A stretch of 64,000 nucleotides of DNA from NCBI RefSeq assembly GCF_900183575.1, contig NZ_FXUZ01000001.1:558001-622000 (forward strand). The letters are read 5' to 3'. The stretch comes from Staphylococcus cornubiensis. GTDB lineage: Bacteria > Bacillota > Bacilli > Staphylococcales > Staphylococcaceae. Shown piece by piece: positions 9,079-19,781 of this stretch. A program made the position numbers and the translations under genes. The notes below the pieces were generated by a model. It saw only the letters and a list, made by a program, of their open reading frames with translations. It did not search any database and had not been told where the DNA came from. How positions within the stretch are numbered: the stretch's first letter is position 1; each line of letters starts with the position of its first letter.

Positions 9079-10364
9079 GACGTTTTAATCTCCAAACGGC
9101 TATCGACTAATGCATTCAAATCCATACGACGACGGACGGTATCATTCATTGTTTCTAATGTAATGCTGTCGATCACGTTCAATAATTCAAATAAGCTCAC
9201 GCCATCAAAATAAAACTTCGTGGATTGATTCGCAATATATTCAGGTGCATTTAAACTTGATATATATTCACCGATAAATTGGCGCTTTAATAAATCGAAT
9301 GCATGTTGATCGTCCAAAGTACCGATACGCGCACGCAATTCATCTAACAATAAAGTTTTTAACTGTTCAGGTTCCGTTGTTGCTGAAGTAATTAACGAAA
9401 AACTATAACTCGGCTCAATCACCGTTTGGTAACTAAATGTATCATCAATTAAATCTTGACTTAGTAACGATTGATAAAAATTCGTTTCCTCACCATAAAT
9501 CATCTCAAAGAAGAATGACATTTCAATATCTTCTTTCACGCCTTGTTGCAACGAAGTATCATAGACAGGATGCTTTAATCCGAGCATGATTCTTGGAGAT
9601 TGAATGGCCATCGTTTCAGTCACTTGTGTCTCAACGACTTCCGGTGCTTCACTAAGTGGATCACGTTCAATCTCTGGTTGTGCAACAATGCCACGAGCAT
9701 CTTCATGTGTACGCACTAAATCTTCAATATGTTCTGGGTCCACATCTCCAACGACAAACAGCACCATATTAGAAGGATGATAAAATGTTTCATAGCATAA
9801 ATACAAATCTTCTTTTGTAATTTCATAAATGCTCTCAACCGAACCAGCAATGTCCACACGCACAGGATGTTCTTGATACATTGCTCGTAACGTATTAAAC
9901 ATCAATCGGTAACCCGGTTGCTCTTGATACATTTTTATCTCTTCAGCAATAATGCCCTTTTCTTTTTCTACAGATGCTTCAGAAAAGTATGGTGTTTCTA
10001 CCATTTTTAATAAACGCAAAATATTTTCATCAATGTGATTCGTTGCGCTAAATAAATAACTCGTACGGTCAAAACTTGTAAATGCATTGACTTGTGCATC
10101 ATGCTCTGCAAATTCAGTAAATAAGTCGCCTTCTTCTTTTTCAAACAACTTATGCTCCAAGAAATGGGCAACGCCATCTGGTACTGAAACGAATTCATCA
10201 GAGCCGTGCGGTTTAAAACGATGGTCTAATGAGCCAAACTGTGTAGTATAAGTCACAAATGTTTTTTGAAAATCTTTTTTAGGAATAATGAAAAGATTTA
10301 ATCCATTCGCCAAAGTAGAATGATAGACCGTTTCATCAATTTGTTGGTAGTACGTTTGCTTCAT
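9075..10364 (-). CDS. ymfH: M16 family zinc peptidase YmfH (EF-P modification-associated)
   Basis: A 429-aa insulinase-type metallopeptidase homologue. The inverted zinc motif HxxEH is intact (His67, Glu70, His71 in HFLEH). A downstream glutamate-rich helix (EKEKGIIAEEIKMYQE) probably supplies the third ligand. ATG 10364 is preferred because an AGGAGG lies nine bases before it; ATG 10373 directly abuts that site. The start region overlaps the end of ymfF. In B. subtilis the ymfF-ymfH pair is associated with EF-P 5-aminopentanol modification; the substrate here is unknown. Confidence 0.88.
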   Translation of the reverse strand: MKQTYYQQIDETVYHSTLANGLNLFIIPKKDFQKTFVTYTTQFGSLDHRFKPHGSDEFVSVPDGVAHFLEHKLFEKEEGDLFTEFAEHDAQVNAFTSFDRTSYLFSATNHIDENILRLLKMVETPYFSEASVEKEKGIIAEEIKMYQEQPGYRLMFNTLRAMYQEHPVRVDIAGSVESIYEITKEDLYLCYETFYHPSNMVLFVVGDVDPEHIEDLVRTHEDARGIVAQPEIERDPLSEAPEVVETQVTETMAIQSPRIMLGLKHPVYDTSLQQGVKEDIEMSFFFEMIYGEETNFYQSLLSQDLIDDTFSYQTVIEPSYSFSLITSATTEPEQLKTLLLDELRARIGTLDDQHAFDLLKRQFIGEYISSLNAPEYIANQSTKFYFDGVSLFELLNVIDSITLETMNDTVRRRMDLNALVDSRLEIKTS

Positions 10365-11631
10365 CTGTGTCATCCTCCTTTGTCAAAATATAAATTGTAT
10401 CTAAATGCGCATTTTGACAGAGGCGTTGAATGTCTTCGTGTTTGACCGCATGTATACGCGCTTCATATTGTTCATCTGTTTCAGGTACATCAAGTAATAA
10501 TTGATTGTGCATCATTTCAATCATATTTTTAGGACGGTCTTTCGATTCTTTACGTCCTGATAAAATGACCTTTTTCGCGAGTTCCATTTTCTCATCTGTA
10601 AATTCACCTGATTTAAAACGGTTAAATGCTTCGATAATGGTTTCTTTAGCCAATTGATAGTCTTTAGCAGATACCCCGCTGATGACGAACAGAAAACCAT
10701 TTTTACCATCAATTTGTGAATGAATCGAATAAGCAAGACTCTTTTGTTCACGGACTTCATTGAATAAAACAGATGACGGATCACCGCCAAACATCGTATT
10801 AAATACTAAAAATGCATAGAAATCTTCTTCGCCATAATGTGTTGGAAAACGAAAACCCATATTCAATTTCGCTTGATCGACATCGTCCTGTTCAATCACT
10901 TCTTTGACAGGCGCGTCGTGTTGGATATGTTGACCGAATTGTGTCGCTTGATATGTAAAAGGTTGAATATTAAATTCCGCTTGTATGTGTCGAATTGTTG
11001 CTTCTTCCTCAACATTGCCTACAACGTATACTGAACAGTAGTCATTGTCTATCATCGAACGGTATGTATGATATAAATCTGTTGCTGTAATGGCGTCAAT
11101 TTCTTCTAGGTCACCCGCTGCCATATAACGGTAAGGATGTTCACCAAACATATGTTTAAGTAATCGTAAATACGCAATTTGTGATTTATTATCTTCAATT
11201 GCTGAAAGTTTCTTCTTCAATAAACTTTTCTCTTGTGCAACAAACGTTTCATTAAAGGCACCATCAGTAATCAGTGGATTGAGTATAACCTCTTTTAATA
11301 AGGCAATCCCTTTTTCAAATAAAGGTTCGTCATCTAATAAATAACGTTCATTCACAATTTCAAGTGTAACAGTAATGACGTGTCGGTCTTTATATTTTGA
11401 CACGTAACTATTCACATATGCCCCATATAATTCTGAGAGATATTGATTGAACGCTTTATCTGTCGGATATTTTTGTGTAGCGCGGACAAGTAATTTACTC
11501 AATAGCGAACGTTGTGTCATGGTCTTTTTATCTAATGGGGCCATGAATTTAAATGTCATCGTTGTCGTTTTAAATTTATTCGTGGATAAAACAGATATGC
11601 GTTGATCCGGGTATTCTTGAAGTTGTTTCAT
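10336..11631 (-). CDS. ymfF: M16 family protein YmfF, catalytically degenerate partner of YmfH
   Basis: A 431-aa M16-fold protein with the C-terminal M16C architecture (KSLAYSIHSQIDGKNGFLFVISG). The zinc motif is missing: the position expected for HxxEH reads KLLVRATQK. It therefore probably pairs with active YmfH as the non-catalytic subunit, as in other M16 heterodimers. ATG 11631 follows GGAGGAG. The stop lies inside the first codons of ymfH, so the two are translationally coupled and should be made in similar amounts. Confidence 0.88.
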   Translation of the reverse strand: MKQLQEYPDQRISVLSTNKFKTTTMTFKFMAPLDKKTMTQRSLLSKLLVRATQKYPTDKAFNQYLSELYGAYVNSYVSKYKDRHVITVTLEIVNERYLLDDEPLFEKGIALLKEVILNPLITDGAFNETFVAQEKSLLKKKLSAIEDNKSQIAYLRLLKHMFGEHPYRYMAAGDLEEIDAITATDLYHTYRSMIDNDYCSVYVVGNVEEEATIRHIQAEFNIQPFTYQATQFGQHIQHDAPVKEVIEQDDVDQAKLNMGFRFPTHYGEEDFYAFLVFNTMFGGDPSSVLFNEVREQKSLAYSIHSQIDGKNGFLFVISGVSAKDYQLAKETIIEAFNRFKSGEFTDEKMELAKKVILSGRKESKDRPKNMIEMMHNQLLLDVPETDEQYEARIHAVKHEDIQRLCQNAHLDTIYILTKEDDTDEANVLPTN

Positions 11632-11664
11632 GCAACTCCTCCTTTAACAATAGTTTTTACATAG

Positions 11665-12381
11665 TTATAGACGTTTTCGAATTGTCCGAAACTTCACTAA
11701 GCTACTTTTAAAATAATTTAAAGAATAAAGTATCGGTGTACCGTCTTCTGTATAATGCACTTGTTTCAATAACATAAGACCATCTTGCGGGTCTGCTTCT
11801 AATGCCTCAGAAATATAAGGTTCATAACTAATGGCTTCCATCTCAGTTTCAGCGTAAGCAATCGTTTGATGACTTTCTGCTTCAATGGCTTTTAAAATAG
11901 AGGTTTGTTGGTTGTGTGTACCAAAATGTGACAATACATTCGTTGTAACTTTATCCAAACAATAAACGACTGGTTCACTATCTGCAGTACGAATACGTTC
12001 AATTACAGTAATAGGTGAATTGGGTTCTAATTGCATGATTTTACAATCGTCGAGAGAAGCAATTTCTTCATCAAGACTTAAAAATACAGTGCCACTTTCA
12101 TACCCTTTTTCAGAAATCATGCGACCAATGCTCATCAACTCATCTAGAGGATAAAAGAAAGGTTGCGGGATTTTTACACGGGCCCCTTCTTCAAAATTTT
12201 GCGTAATAATTTGCTCTGTCACAAGTTCATGAATTGCAACTTGAACATGGTCTGTTGCAACATCGAGTTTTCTGGCAATGGACAATAAACCTGGCAATGA
12301 TTCACCAGGTTTAATGTTTTCTGCTTCAATTTCTTTTAGAATCCATTCTTTTACAATATTTACATCAGGATTTACAGACAT
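11665..12381 (-). CDS. ymfC: GntR/HutC family transcriptional regulator (YmfC)
   Basis: A 238-aa regulator. The N-terminal winged helix is seen in LLSIARKLDVATDHVQVAIHELVTEQII (about 27-62). A C-terminal UTRA ligand-binding domain follows (about 85-230; ITVIERIRTADSEPVVYCLDKV and PILYSLNYFKSSLVKF). The ligand is unknown. The start is five bases from the spoIIIE stop, so the two form an operon; B. subtilis has the same spoIIIE-ymfC order. It may regulate the following ymfF/H/I genes, but no operator was recognised. Confidence 0.9.
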   Translation of the reverse strand: MSVNPDVNIVKEWILKEIEAENIKPGESLPGLLSIARKLDVATDHVQVAIHELVTEQIITQNFEEGARVKIPQPFFYPLDELMSIGRMISEKGYESGTVFLSLDEEIASLDDCKIMQLEPNSPITVIERIRTADSEPVVYCLDKVTTNVLSHFGTHNQQTSILKAIEAESHQTIAYAETEMEAISYEPYISEALEADPQDGLMLLKQVHYTEDGTPILYSLNYFKSSLVKFRTIRKRL

Positions 12382-12386
12382 ATGAG

Positions 12387-14750
12387 TTACACCTCTCCAT
12401 CATTTAAATCAACTAAAATCTGTCTCGGTTTACTACCTTTTTGCGGGCCAATCACTTGATTACGTTCTAAATCATCCATAATTCTTGATGCCCGATTATA
12501 ACCAATTCTAAACTGGCGTTGAAGCAGTGACGTACTTGCCTTTTGTTGTTCAATGACAAATAAATATGCCTCTTTGTACAGCGGATCATCGCTTTCGCTT
12601 TCTGAACTCCCCTCTGTTACAGCATCAGGTTCCATCTCTTTCACGTAATTCGCCTTTTGTTGTGCAACAACGTAATCCACAATTTTTTGCACTTCATTAT
12701 CGCTTAAAAAGGCACCTTGTACACGCGTTCTTGTTGAGCCACCATTTTTAATAAAGAGCATATCCCCTTTACCGAGTAGCTTCTCAGCACCGCCACTATC
12801 AATAATCGTACGAGAGTCTGTTTGTGAGCTCACCGCAAATGCGATTCGGGACGGGATATTATTTTTGATCAAGCCTGTAATGACATCCACAGAAGGACGT
12901 TGTGTTGCAATAATCAAATGAATTCCTGCAGCACGTGCCATTTGTGTAATACGCGTAATAGCTGTTTCGACATCTTTACCCGCGACCATCATTAAATCGG
13001 CTAACTCATCGACAATGACAACAATATACGGTAATAACGCTTCTTTTTCTTCTAACTCTTTATTTTTACGAGTAATAAAGTCGTTGTATCCTTCAATGTT
13101 ACGTGTTCCAGAATGTTGGAATAAATCGTAACGTCTTTCCATTTCTGACACAACTTTTTCAAGTGCTTGTGCAGCTTTATGAGGATTCGTCACAACTGGT
13201 GTTAATAAATGTGGAATGCCATTGTACACATTTAATTCAACCATTTTCGGGTCAATCATCATGAGTTTCACTTCATGCGGTTTCGCGTTCAATAAAATAC
13301 TCGTAATGATACCGTTAATACAAACAGATTTACCACTACCAGTAGAACCTGCAACGAGTAAGTGAGGCATTTTATTCAGTTCCGCCGTAATCGGTTCACC
13401 TGAAATATCTCGACCTAAAGCAACTTCTAATTTATTTTTGGCTGGAAACTTTTCATCCAACACTTCTTTTAACGTCACAAGCGCAACTTTTTGATTAGGA
13501 ACCTCAATCCCAACAGCTGACTTTCCAGGTATCGGTGCTTCAATACGGATATCTTTAGCTGCAAGTGCAAGCGCAATGTCATTATGCAAGTTGACGATAC
13601 GACTCACTTTAACCCCTTGCGCTGGTTGAACTTCATATTGTGTAACAGCGGGACCAATTTTGATTTGTGTCACTTTCGCATCGACACCAAAATTTTTCAA
13701 TGTCGTTTCGAGTAACTTCCCTTTACGTTGAACCTCTGCCTTAGAAGTCGTTTGTTGACGTTTTGGCTCATTTAATAGCGTCAATGGCGGGATTTCATAT
13801 TGATGGTTTTCCGCAGCACCTGCTTCAGCAATACTACCTTCAGATGAGCCAGTATCTAGATCATCATTTGTTCGTGAAGCTGTTGTATGACTAGCTTGTG
13901 TATATGATTTTGCCGTTTCTACAGGCTGCTTTTGTGGCGCGCTGCTGTCTGTCTCTGCATCAACTGTTTTATGACTAAATATTGGAATAGACGGATAATC
14001 ACTCGGCTCGTCTTGTTCAATATTGACTTCCGGAAAATCTGAAACATCTTTCGGTTCTGCTGCACGCTGTTGTTCACGTTCAATTCGCTTTTGTTCTTTT
14101 TTCTCTTTTCTTGTCAAACGTCTTTCAGATTGATGTGCCTTCACCTTTTCATATGAAGATGCCGTTGATTGTTTAAACTGCTCTAACCATATTTTAGCAA
14201 CATCACGATGACGTTTTTTCAGTAATAAAATACCACTTGAAACGAGTAAGACAAGTGTCAATATCACAACACCAACGAGAGAAATGAGTGGTAATAACAG
14301 ATGAATAAGATAAAAACCGAACAAGCCACCACCAAATTGCATATGTTCGGCTGCATCATAACTTTGAAATACGTATGATAAGACTGGTTCACGTTTCGCT
14401 CTCATGCCGCCTGTTGCCATAAAATATAATTGGGCAACAAACAACAGCGCAACTTGTAAAACGATAGAACCTGTTAATCGACGCGTTTTAGGTAATTTGC
14501 CATTATAAGCGATGAAACCAATCGCTAATAAGAGTAAAAAGTATGTAAGATAACGTGTTAAACCAAATAAGTAATTAAAAAAGCTATCAATGGCAATTCC
14601 AACGAGGCCAAGTTGAAACACGCCTAACATAATGACAACAACCATCACTATCGCGAGTATGAATCGAATAGGCGTATCATTCTGCTTCTTTTTCGAAGTA
14701 CGCTTTCTTTTGCGCGTCGTTTGGGATTTCCGTTTCTTGGTTTGCGCCAT
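12387..14750 (-). CDS. spoIIIE: DNA translocase of the SpoIIIE/FtsK family
   Basis: A 787-aa septal DNA pump that clears chromosome ends from the closing septum. The basic N-terminus ([18 protein letters not shown]) is followed by about four membrane helices (roughly 25-175). A charged linker (about 195-345) precedes the alpha/beta RecA-like motor. Walker A GSTGSGKS lies near residue 468, and the [17 protein letters not shown] segment follows. The C-terminal gamma winged helix ([21 protein letters not shown]) reads KOPS/SRS sites. Staphylococci carry two such translocases; length and location next to ymfC match the shorter SpoIIIE form. ATG 14750 follows GAAGGTGA. Confidence 0.94.
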   Translation of the reverse strand: MAQTKKRKSQTTRKRKRTSKKKQNDTPIRFILAIVMVVVIMLGVFQLGLVGIAIDSFFNYLFGLTRYLTYFLLLLAIGFIAYNGKLPKTRRLTGSIVLQVALLFVAQLYFMATGGMRAKREPVLSYVFQSYDAAEHMQFGGGLFGFYLIHLLLPLISLVGVVILTLVLLVSSGILLLKKRHRDVAKIWLEQFKQSTASSYEKVKAHQSERRLTRKEKKEQKRIEREQQRAAEPKDVSDFPEVNIEQDEPSDYPSIPIFSHKTVDAETDSSAPQKQPVETAKSYTQASHTTASRTNDDLDTGSSEGSIAEAGAAENHQYEIPPLTLLNEPKRQQTTSKAEVQRKGKLLETTLKNFGVDAKVTQIKIGPAVTQYEVQPAQGVKVSRIVNLHNDIALALAAKDIRIEAPIPGKSAVGIEVPNQKVALVTLKEVLDEKFPAKNKLEVALGRDISGEPITAELNKMPHLLVAGSTGSGKSVCINGIITSILLNAKPHEVKLMMIDPKMVELNVYNGIPHLLTPVVTNPHKAAQALEKVVSEMERRYDLFQHSGTRNIEGYNDFITRKNKELEEKEALLPYIVVIVDELADLMMVAGKDVETAITRITQMARAAGIHLIIATQRPSVDVITGLIKNNIPSRIAFAVSSQTDSRTIIDSGGAEKLLGKGDMLFIKNGGSTRTRVQGAFLSDNEVQKIVDYVVAQQKANYVKEMEPDAVTEGSSESESDDPLYKEAYLFVIEQQKASTSLLQRQFRIGYNRASRIMDDLERNQVIGPQKGSKPRQILVDLNDGEV

Positions 14751-14800
14751 GCTTCGTCACCTTCTACTTTCTAAAAATGATATCATCAACCTGTATGATG

Positions 14801-14858
14801 AAAAAAGCGAATCTCCTCTTCAAATTGGCGTGGCTTTCAAAGAGTAAGATTCGTTTTC
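14801..14858 (-). terminator. Terminator of rnjB
   Basis: AAGCGAATCT pairs with AGATTCGTTT, with inner CCTCTT/AAGAG pairing, giving a long hairpin. On the minus strand it ends in CTTTTTT. It isolates rnjB from spoIIIE. Confidence 0.82.
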
Positions 14859-14887
14859 TTGTTTGAACTTCACACTGATTTTAAAAA

Positions 14888-16561
14888 CTATATTTCTGAA
14901 ATCACAGGAATAATCATTGGTCGTCTACGTGTACTTTCAAAGAGCAACTTACTCACTTGATCACGCATATTTTGCTTCATTTCAGACCATTCAATACGCT
15001 TTTCTTGTAAACCAGCTTCTACAATTTCACGTACTTTTTCCTCTGCTTCTTTAAGTAATGCTTCACTTTCACGTACGTAAACAAAACCTCTAGATTGAAT
15101 TTCAGGTCCAGCCGCAATTCTTCTATTCTTAGGATCAAGCGTGACGACAGCGATAAAAATACCATCTTCTGCGAGTAAATGACGATCACGTAACACAATA
15201 TTACCGACATCGCCGACACCAATACCATCGATGAGCACATTGCCTGCATTGACTTTTTCATTCAGGCTCATATCTTGGCCATCATAATGAATCACGTCAC
15301 CTGCTTCAGCTAAGAAGATTTTCTCTGGGTTCACACCCGCTTCACTCGCCAACTTCGCATGCGCAATTTGCATTTTAAACTCACCTTGAATTGGAATGAA
15401 ATACTCAGGTTTCATCATATTGAGCATTAATTTCAACTCTTCCATACAACCATGACTCGATGCATGAATTTTTTTGTTGTTTGGAATAATATACGCACCT
15501 GCACGTACAAGTTCATTTAACGTATTACCGATAATGACTTCCATATTCGCTGAAGCTGTAATCGCAAGGAATACAGAGTCACCTTTTTGGATATTCATAA
15601 TTTTATGCTTTTGACGTGCCATTTGACTCAAAGCTTCCACAGGTTCACCTTGCATGCCTGTCGCAATAATAATCACTTCGTTTTTTGGATAATTGTCAAC
15701 TTCGCTCATAGGGATTAATAGATCTTTTGGAATGTTGAAATAGCCCATTTTACGTGCAATACTAAATGAACTTTCTAATGAACGGCCTAAAAATGATACT
15801 TTTCTATTTAATCTACTTGCGATATTTAGTACTTGTTGGATGCGAATAAAATTAGATGCATAACATGACACAATTAAACGGCCCGTCACTTTCGCAAACG
15901 CATCGAACATATGACTTTCAATGACGTTTTCAGGTGTATTATAACCCGGTTTTTCAGCTTCAGTTGAATCACTTAATAAAGCGAAAACCCCTTCTTCACC
16001 TAACTCAGCCATTTTTTTCATGTCTGGCGCATAATGGCCGTGTAAACTTTGGTCAAATTTAAACTCACCTGTATACACAATTGCACCATAAGACGTATGA
16101 ATACATACACCTAAACTATCCGGAATACTATGTGTCGTATTAAAGAATGTAATATTCACGCCTTTAAAACGCATTACGGATTCATTATTGACCACATAAT
16201 AACGGATTTTTTTATTAATTTGACGCGCTTTTAAGTTTTCTTTCACTAAGCCAATCGTTAATTTAGAACCATAAACCGGTGCTTCGACTTGTTCTAAAAT
16301 GTATGAAACTGCACCAATCGCGTGTTCGTGTCCATGTGTTAAGAAAATACCTTTTAATTTATGTTTGTTTTCTAAAACGTATTGGATGTCAGGAATGACG
16401 ATATCAATCCCTAACATTTCATCTTCAGGGAACTTCAGCCCTGCATCAAGCATAAACATTTCATCATCAACTTCGACGATATACATGTTTTTGGCGATTT
16501 CTCCTACGCCACCGAGGGGGATAATGCGTATGTCTTTATTTTTCTTCTTTACTAAATTCAA
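14888..16561 (-). CDS. rnjB: Ribonuclease J2
   Basis: A 557-aa metallo-beta-lactamase/beta-CASP ribonuclease that forms a complex with RNase J1 in RNA decay and maturation. The catalytic motif is degenerate: His76-Gly-His78-Glu-His80-Ala replaces HxHxDH, as expected for the weakly active J2 subunit. The beta-CASP core ([45 protein letters not shown]) is complete, with a C-terminal domain after about residue 450. The start is TTG 16561 with GGAGGT six bases upstream. The in-frame ATG at 16594 has no ribosome site and would add 11 non-conserved residues. Confidence 0.95.
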   Translation of the reverse strand: MNLVKKKNKDIRIIPLGGVGEIAKNMYIVEVDDEMFMLDAGLKFPEDEMLGIDIVIPDIQYVLENKHKLKGIFLTHGHEHAIGAVSYILEQVEAPVYGSKLTIGLVKENLKARQINKKIRYYVVNNESVMRFKGVNITFFNTTHSIPDSLGVCIHTSYGAIVYTGEFKFDQSLHGHYAPDMKKMAELGEEGVFALLSDSTEAEKPGYNTPENVIESHMFDAFAKVTGRLIVSCYASNFIRIQQVLNIASRLNRKVSFLGRSLESSFSIARKMGYFNIPKDLLIPMSEVDNYPKNEVIIIATGMQGEPVEALSQMARQKHKIMNIQKGDSVFLAITASANMEVIIGNTLNELVRAGAYIIPNNKKIHASSHGCMEELKLMLNMMKPEYFIPIQGEFKMQIAHAKLASEAGVNPEKIFLAEAGDVIHYDGQDMSLNEKVNAGNVLIDGIGVGDVGNIVLRDRHLLAEDGIFIAVVTLDPKNRRIAAGPEIQSRGFVYVRESEALLKEAEEKVREIVEAGLQEKRIEWSEMKQNMRDQVSKLLFESTRRRPMIIPVISEI

Positions 16562-16724
16562 AATTTTACCTCCTAATAAATATAGCCCGTCCATTTTACA
16601 TTCATATTTTATTATAGTGGATTATGGAAACTCTGTACACTATTAAAGTGATTTGTGGAGGATGGTTTTTCGTAGTTGTAACACGACTTACATTGACGGG
16701 AATGAGAAATTAAAATTTTTGATG

Positions 16725-16850
16725 CTATTGATACAGTATTTTGTTTAACTTGCCCTCGCTAAAATTTGTGGTATTTGATTGCCCTTATGGCTTTGCGTTC
16801 TATGAGGGACTGGCCCTTCAACTCAATTCGGCTTGGATAAAACAGTCACT
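16725..16850 (-). repeat. Dispersed palindromic intergenic repeat, copy B
   Basis: It begins TTTGATGCTATTGATACAG, shares AACTTGCCCT and GATTGCCCTTATGGCTT with copy C at 22.5 kb, and ends CAACTCAATTCGGCTT, the reverse of the module in copies A and F. It fills most of the gap between rnjB and the small membrane gene. The remainder, 16595-16724, holds no gene I can support and should contain the rnjB promoter. Confidence 0.75.
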
Positions 16851-16872
16851 ATAATAACTACAACAAAAAACA

Positions 16873-17016
16873 TCAATGACGAGAAGTGATCCAGAAAAGC
16901 AATATGATGATCATCCCACCGATGTTATAAATCACCAAAATTGAATCAGAAATATGTACTAAACTTAACAAAATCCCACCTAATAGCAACATCAAAATAA
17001 GATAACCAAAAAACAT
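16873..17016 (-). CDS. Small hydrophobic membrane protein, 47 aa
   Basis: A short, very hydrophobic protein that I do not recognise. From ATG 17016 it reads MFFGYLILMLLLGGILLSLV and has two probable membrane helices (about 2-20 and 27-44). It ends in a short basic tail. GAGG lies nine bases before the ATG. A longer reading from 17058 has no better ribosome site. It lies past the pnp terminator, so it would need its own promoter. Small size and lack of a recognised family keep confidence low. Confidence 0.45.
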   Translation of the reverse strand: MFFGYLILMLLLGGILLSLVHISDSILVIYNIGGMIIILLFWITSRH

Positions 17017-17082
17017 GTTATATTTCCTCACTATTATCCACCTCTTCATTGATGTCATTCAGCTAAAACCCATGCATTAAAC

Positions 17083-17128
17083 AAAAAACAGAAGTCAATG
17101 TCAACACGCCACATCTACTTCTGTTTTT
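17083..17128 (-). terminator. Terminator of pnp
   Basis: AAAAACAGAAGT pairs with ACTTCTGTTTTT around a 22-base loop, 32-77 bases beyond the pnp stop, with a T run on the minus strand. Confidence 0.85.
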
Positions 17129-17159
17129 GAGTTCATCTATTTAAATGTCATACTTGTTT

Positions 17160-19253
17160 TTAAAGTAAAACTTTGTGAGATGCATTCACACGACCTTGTT
17201 TATCGATCTCAGTCACTTTTACTTTCAATGTGTCGCCAATGTTCAACACATCTTCCACTTTGTTAATGCGTTCGTTTGCAATTTGTGAAATGTGAACTAA
17301 TGCATCTTTACCAGGGAATAACTCAACAAAAGCACCGAATTTTTCAATACGTTTGACTTTCGCATCATACACTTGACCGACTTCCGCTTCACGTACGATA
17401 CTTTCAATCCACGCACGCGCTTGGTTAATCATGTCTTGTTCAGTTGAACCGATGTAAACTGTACCATCTTGTTCAATATCCAGTTTAACACCTGTCGCAT
17501 CGATAATTTCATTGATTTGTTTACCACCTGGTCCAATTACGTCGCGGATTTTTTCAGGTTTAATTTGCATGATTTCTACTTTCGGCGCATAAGCACTTAA
17601 TTCTTTTCTTGGTTGATCGATTGTTTGCATCATATGTTCTAAAATGGCTAAACGACCTTTACGTGCTTGTTCTAACGCTTCTTCAATGACTTCTTTTGTT
17701 AAGCCATCGATTTTAATGTCCATTTGAATCGCAGTAATCCCTTCAGTTGTACCTGCAACTTTAAAGTCCATATCGCCAAGCGCATCTTCCATACCCTGAA
17801 TATCCGTTAAAATGGTATAACTTTCTTCACGTGTAACAAGCCCCATCGCAATACCAGCAACCGGTGCTTTAATCGGTACACCCGCATCCATTAACGCAAG
17901 TGTTGAACCACAAATAGAAGCCTGTGATGAAGAACCATTAGACTCTAACACTTCACTCACGATACGAACTGTGTAAGGGAATGTTTTTTCATCTGGAATA
18001 ATGTATTTCAATGCACGCTCACCTAATGCCCCGTGACCGATTTCACGACGACCTGGTGCACGAACTGGACCTGTCTCACCTACTGAGAAGTTCGGGAAGT
18101 TGTAGTGGTGCATAAAACGTTTGTGTTCTTCTTCGCCTAAACCATCAATAATTTGATATTCAGAAATTGAGCCCAATGTTAATACTGATAAGGCTTGTGT
18201 TTGACCACGTGTGAAAAGACCTGAGCCATGCGCACGAGGTAATAAACCCACTTCTGATGATAATGGACGGATTTCGTCTGGTTTACGGCCGTCTGGACGA
18301 ATTTTTTCATCCGCAATGAGACGACGTACTTCTTCTTTAATTAATGTATTAATAATTTGGCCAACTTCTTTTAATAGTGCTTCATTTTCAGGATCTTCTT
18401 CATCCTCAAAGTTTGCTAAAATACGCGCTTTAATCTCATCAAGGTTCGCATCACGCTCTTGTTTGTCAAACGTTTGAATTGCGCCGTTTAAGTTCTCATC
18501 TTTCGTCATTTGAGTGACTGAATCAATGAGTGTTTGATTTTTTTCTTCAGGAATAAATTCTTGCTTTTCAGGCTGTAAATGCGCAATGATTTCTTCTTGG
18601 AATGCACATAAACGTTTGATTTCTTCATGTCCAAATAAAATCGCTTCTAACATTTCAGCTTCAGTAATTTCACTGGCACCCGCTTCAACCATGTTGACCG
18701 CATCTTTATGACCAGCAACTTCTAAATCAAGACGTGACTTTTCTTGTTGTTCTAAGTTCGGGTTAATCACATATTCCCCATCAACATAACCGACATTCAC
18801 ACCCGCAATCGGACCTTGGAACGGAATATCAGATACGCTTAATGCCATCGATGAACCAATCATGGCTGCCATTTCTGGTGAACAGTTTGGATCAGCACTT
18901 AATACTGTATTAATAATTTGGACATCATGACGATAGCCATCTGGGAATAATGGACGGATTGGACGGTCAATTAAACGTGCAGTTAATGTCGCTTCATCAC
19001 CTGGACGTCCTTCACGTTTTTTAAAGCCACCCGGAATTTTACCCGCAGCATACATTTTTTCCTCATAGTTGACTGTTAATGGGAAAAAGTCGCCATCACG
19101 TGGTTCTTTTGATGCAGTCGCTGTAGATAAGACAACAGTGTCCCCGTAGCGTACGAGTACAGCACCATTCGCTTGTTTAGCGAGTTGCCCTGTTTCTATC
19201 GTTAACGGTTGGTTCGCCCATTCCGTCTTAAATACCTTTTTTTCTTGAGACAT
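17160..19253 (-). CDS. pnp: Polyribonucleotide nucleotidyltransferase (PNPase)
   Basis: A 3'-5' phosphorolytic exoribonuclease of the RNA degradosome. The 697-aa protein has two RNase PH domains (about 1-220 and 310-540) separated by a helical linker. A KH domain with GPGGKQIN (about 562-569) and a C-terminal S1 domain (about 620-690, [24 protein letters not shown]) follow. Length and architecture are normal. It lies downstream of rpsO, the typical rpsO-pnp order, but a terminator sits between them. ATG 19253 has a GGAGAGGAG-like site upstream. Confidence 0.98.
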   Translation of the reverse strand: MSQEKKVFKTEWANQPLTIETGQLAKQANGAVLVRYGDTVVLSTATASKEPRDGDFFPLTVNYEEKMYAAGKIPGGFKKREGRPGDEATLTARLIDRPIRPLFPDGYRHDVQIINTVLSADPNCSPEMAAMIGSSMALSVSDIPFQGPIAGVNVGYVDGEYVINPNLEQQEKSRLDLEVAGHKDAVNMVEAGASEITEAEMLEAILFGHEEIKRLCAFQEEIIAHLQPEKQEFIPEEKNQTLIDSVTQMTKDENLNGAIQTFDKQERDANLDEIKARILANFEDEEDPENEALLKEVGQIINTLIKEEVRRLIADEKIRPDGRKPDEIRPLSSEVGLLPRAHGSGLFTRGQTQALSVLTLGSISEYQIIDGLGEEEHKRFMHHYNFPNFSVGETGPVRAPGRREIGHGALGERALKYIIPDEKTFPYTVRIVSEVLESNGSSSQASICGSTLALMDAGVPIKAPVAGIAMGLVTREESYTILTDIQGMEDALGDMDFKVAGTTEGITAIQMDIKIDGLTKEVIEEALEQARKGRLAILEHMMQTIDQPRKELSAYAPKVEIMQIKPEKIRDVIGPGGKQINEIIDATGVKLDIEQDGTVYIGSTEQDMINQARAWIESIVREAEVGQVYDAKVKRIEKFGAFVELFPGKDALVHISQIANERINKVEDVLNIGDTLKVKVTEIDKQGRVNASHKVLL

Positions 19254-19335
19254 TATAGATCTCCTCTCCTACCTCTTTAAACATTTCGTAGCCTTTTACA
19301 TTTCAATTATATCTTACATGATAATCTTTTAATAG

Positions 19336-19376
19336 TTAAAAAAGGAGCCGGATACGATAAATGTCCCAGCTCCTTC
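19336..19376 (-). terminator. Terminator between rpsO and pnp
   Basis: AAGGAGC (19342-19348) pairs with GCTCCTT (19369-19375), followed on the minus strand by TTTTTTAAC. Some read-through into pnp is possible. Confidence 0.82.
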
Positions 19377-19411
19377 CTGTAATGCCACTAGCTCGTGCGC
19401 AATAATTAAAA

Positions 19412-19681
19412 TTAACGACGGATGCCTAATGACTTAATTAATTCACGGTAACGTTGGATGTCTTTGTCACGTAAGTAGTTTAATAAGTGACGACGACGTC
19501 CTACCATTTTTAATAAACCACGACGTGAATGGTGGTCTTTTTTGTGAATACGTAAGTGATCGTTTAATGCAGTGATTTCTGCAGTTAACACAGCGATTTG
19601 AACTTCTGGTGAACCAGTGTCAGTTTCGTGTGTACGGTATTCTTTAATTAATTCGTTTTTACGTTCTTGTGAAATTGCCAT
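19412..19681 (-). CDS. rpsO: 30S ribosomal protein S15
   Basis: An 89-aa S15, a primary binder of 16S rRNA helix 22. The sequence is typical throughout ([47 protein letters not shown]). ATG 19681 follows AAGGAGGAAATTG. It is a separate unit between ribF and pnp. Confidence 0.98.
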   Translation of the reverse strand: MAISQERKNELIKEYRTHETDTGSPEVQIAVLTAEITALNDHLRIHKKDHHSRRGLLKMVGRRRHLLNYLRDKDIQRYRELIKSLGIRR

Positions 19682-19781
19682 TTGTCAATTTCCTCCTTTA
19701 AATTTTTCGTTCCCTTATCTGAGTCAGGCGTCGGAGTTTCAACCTACCAAGATAAAGGTCGTGTGCTAATCTTTATTAGAC

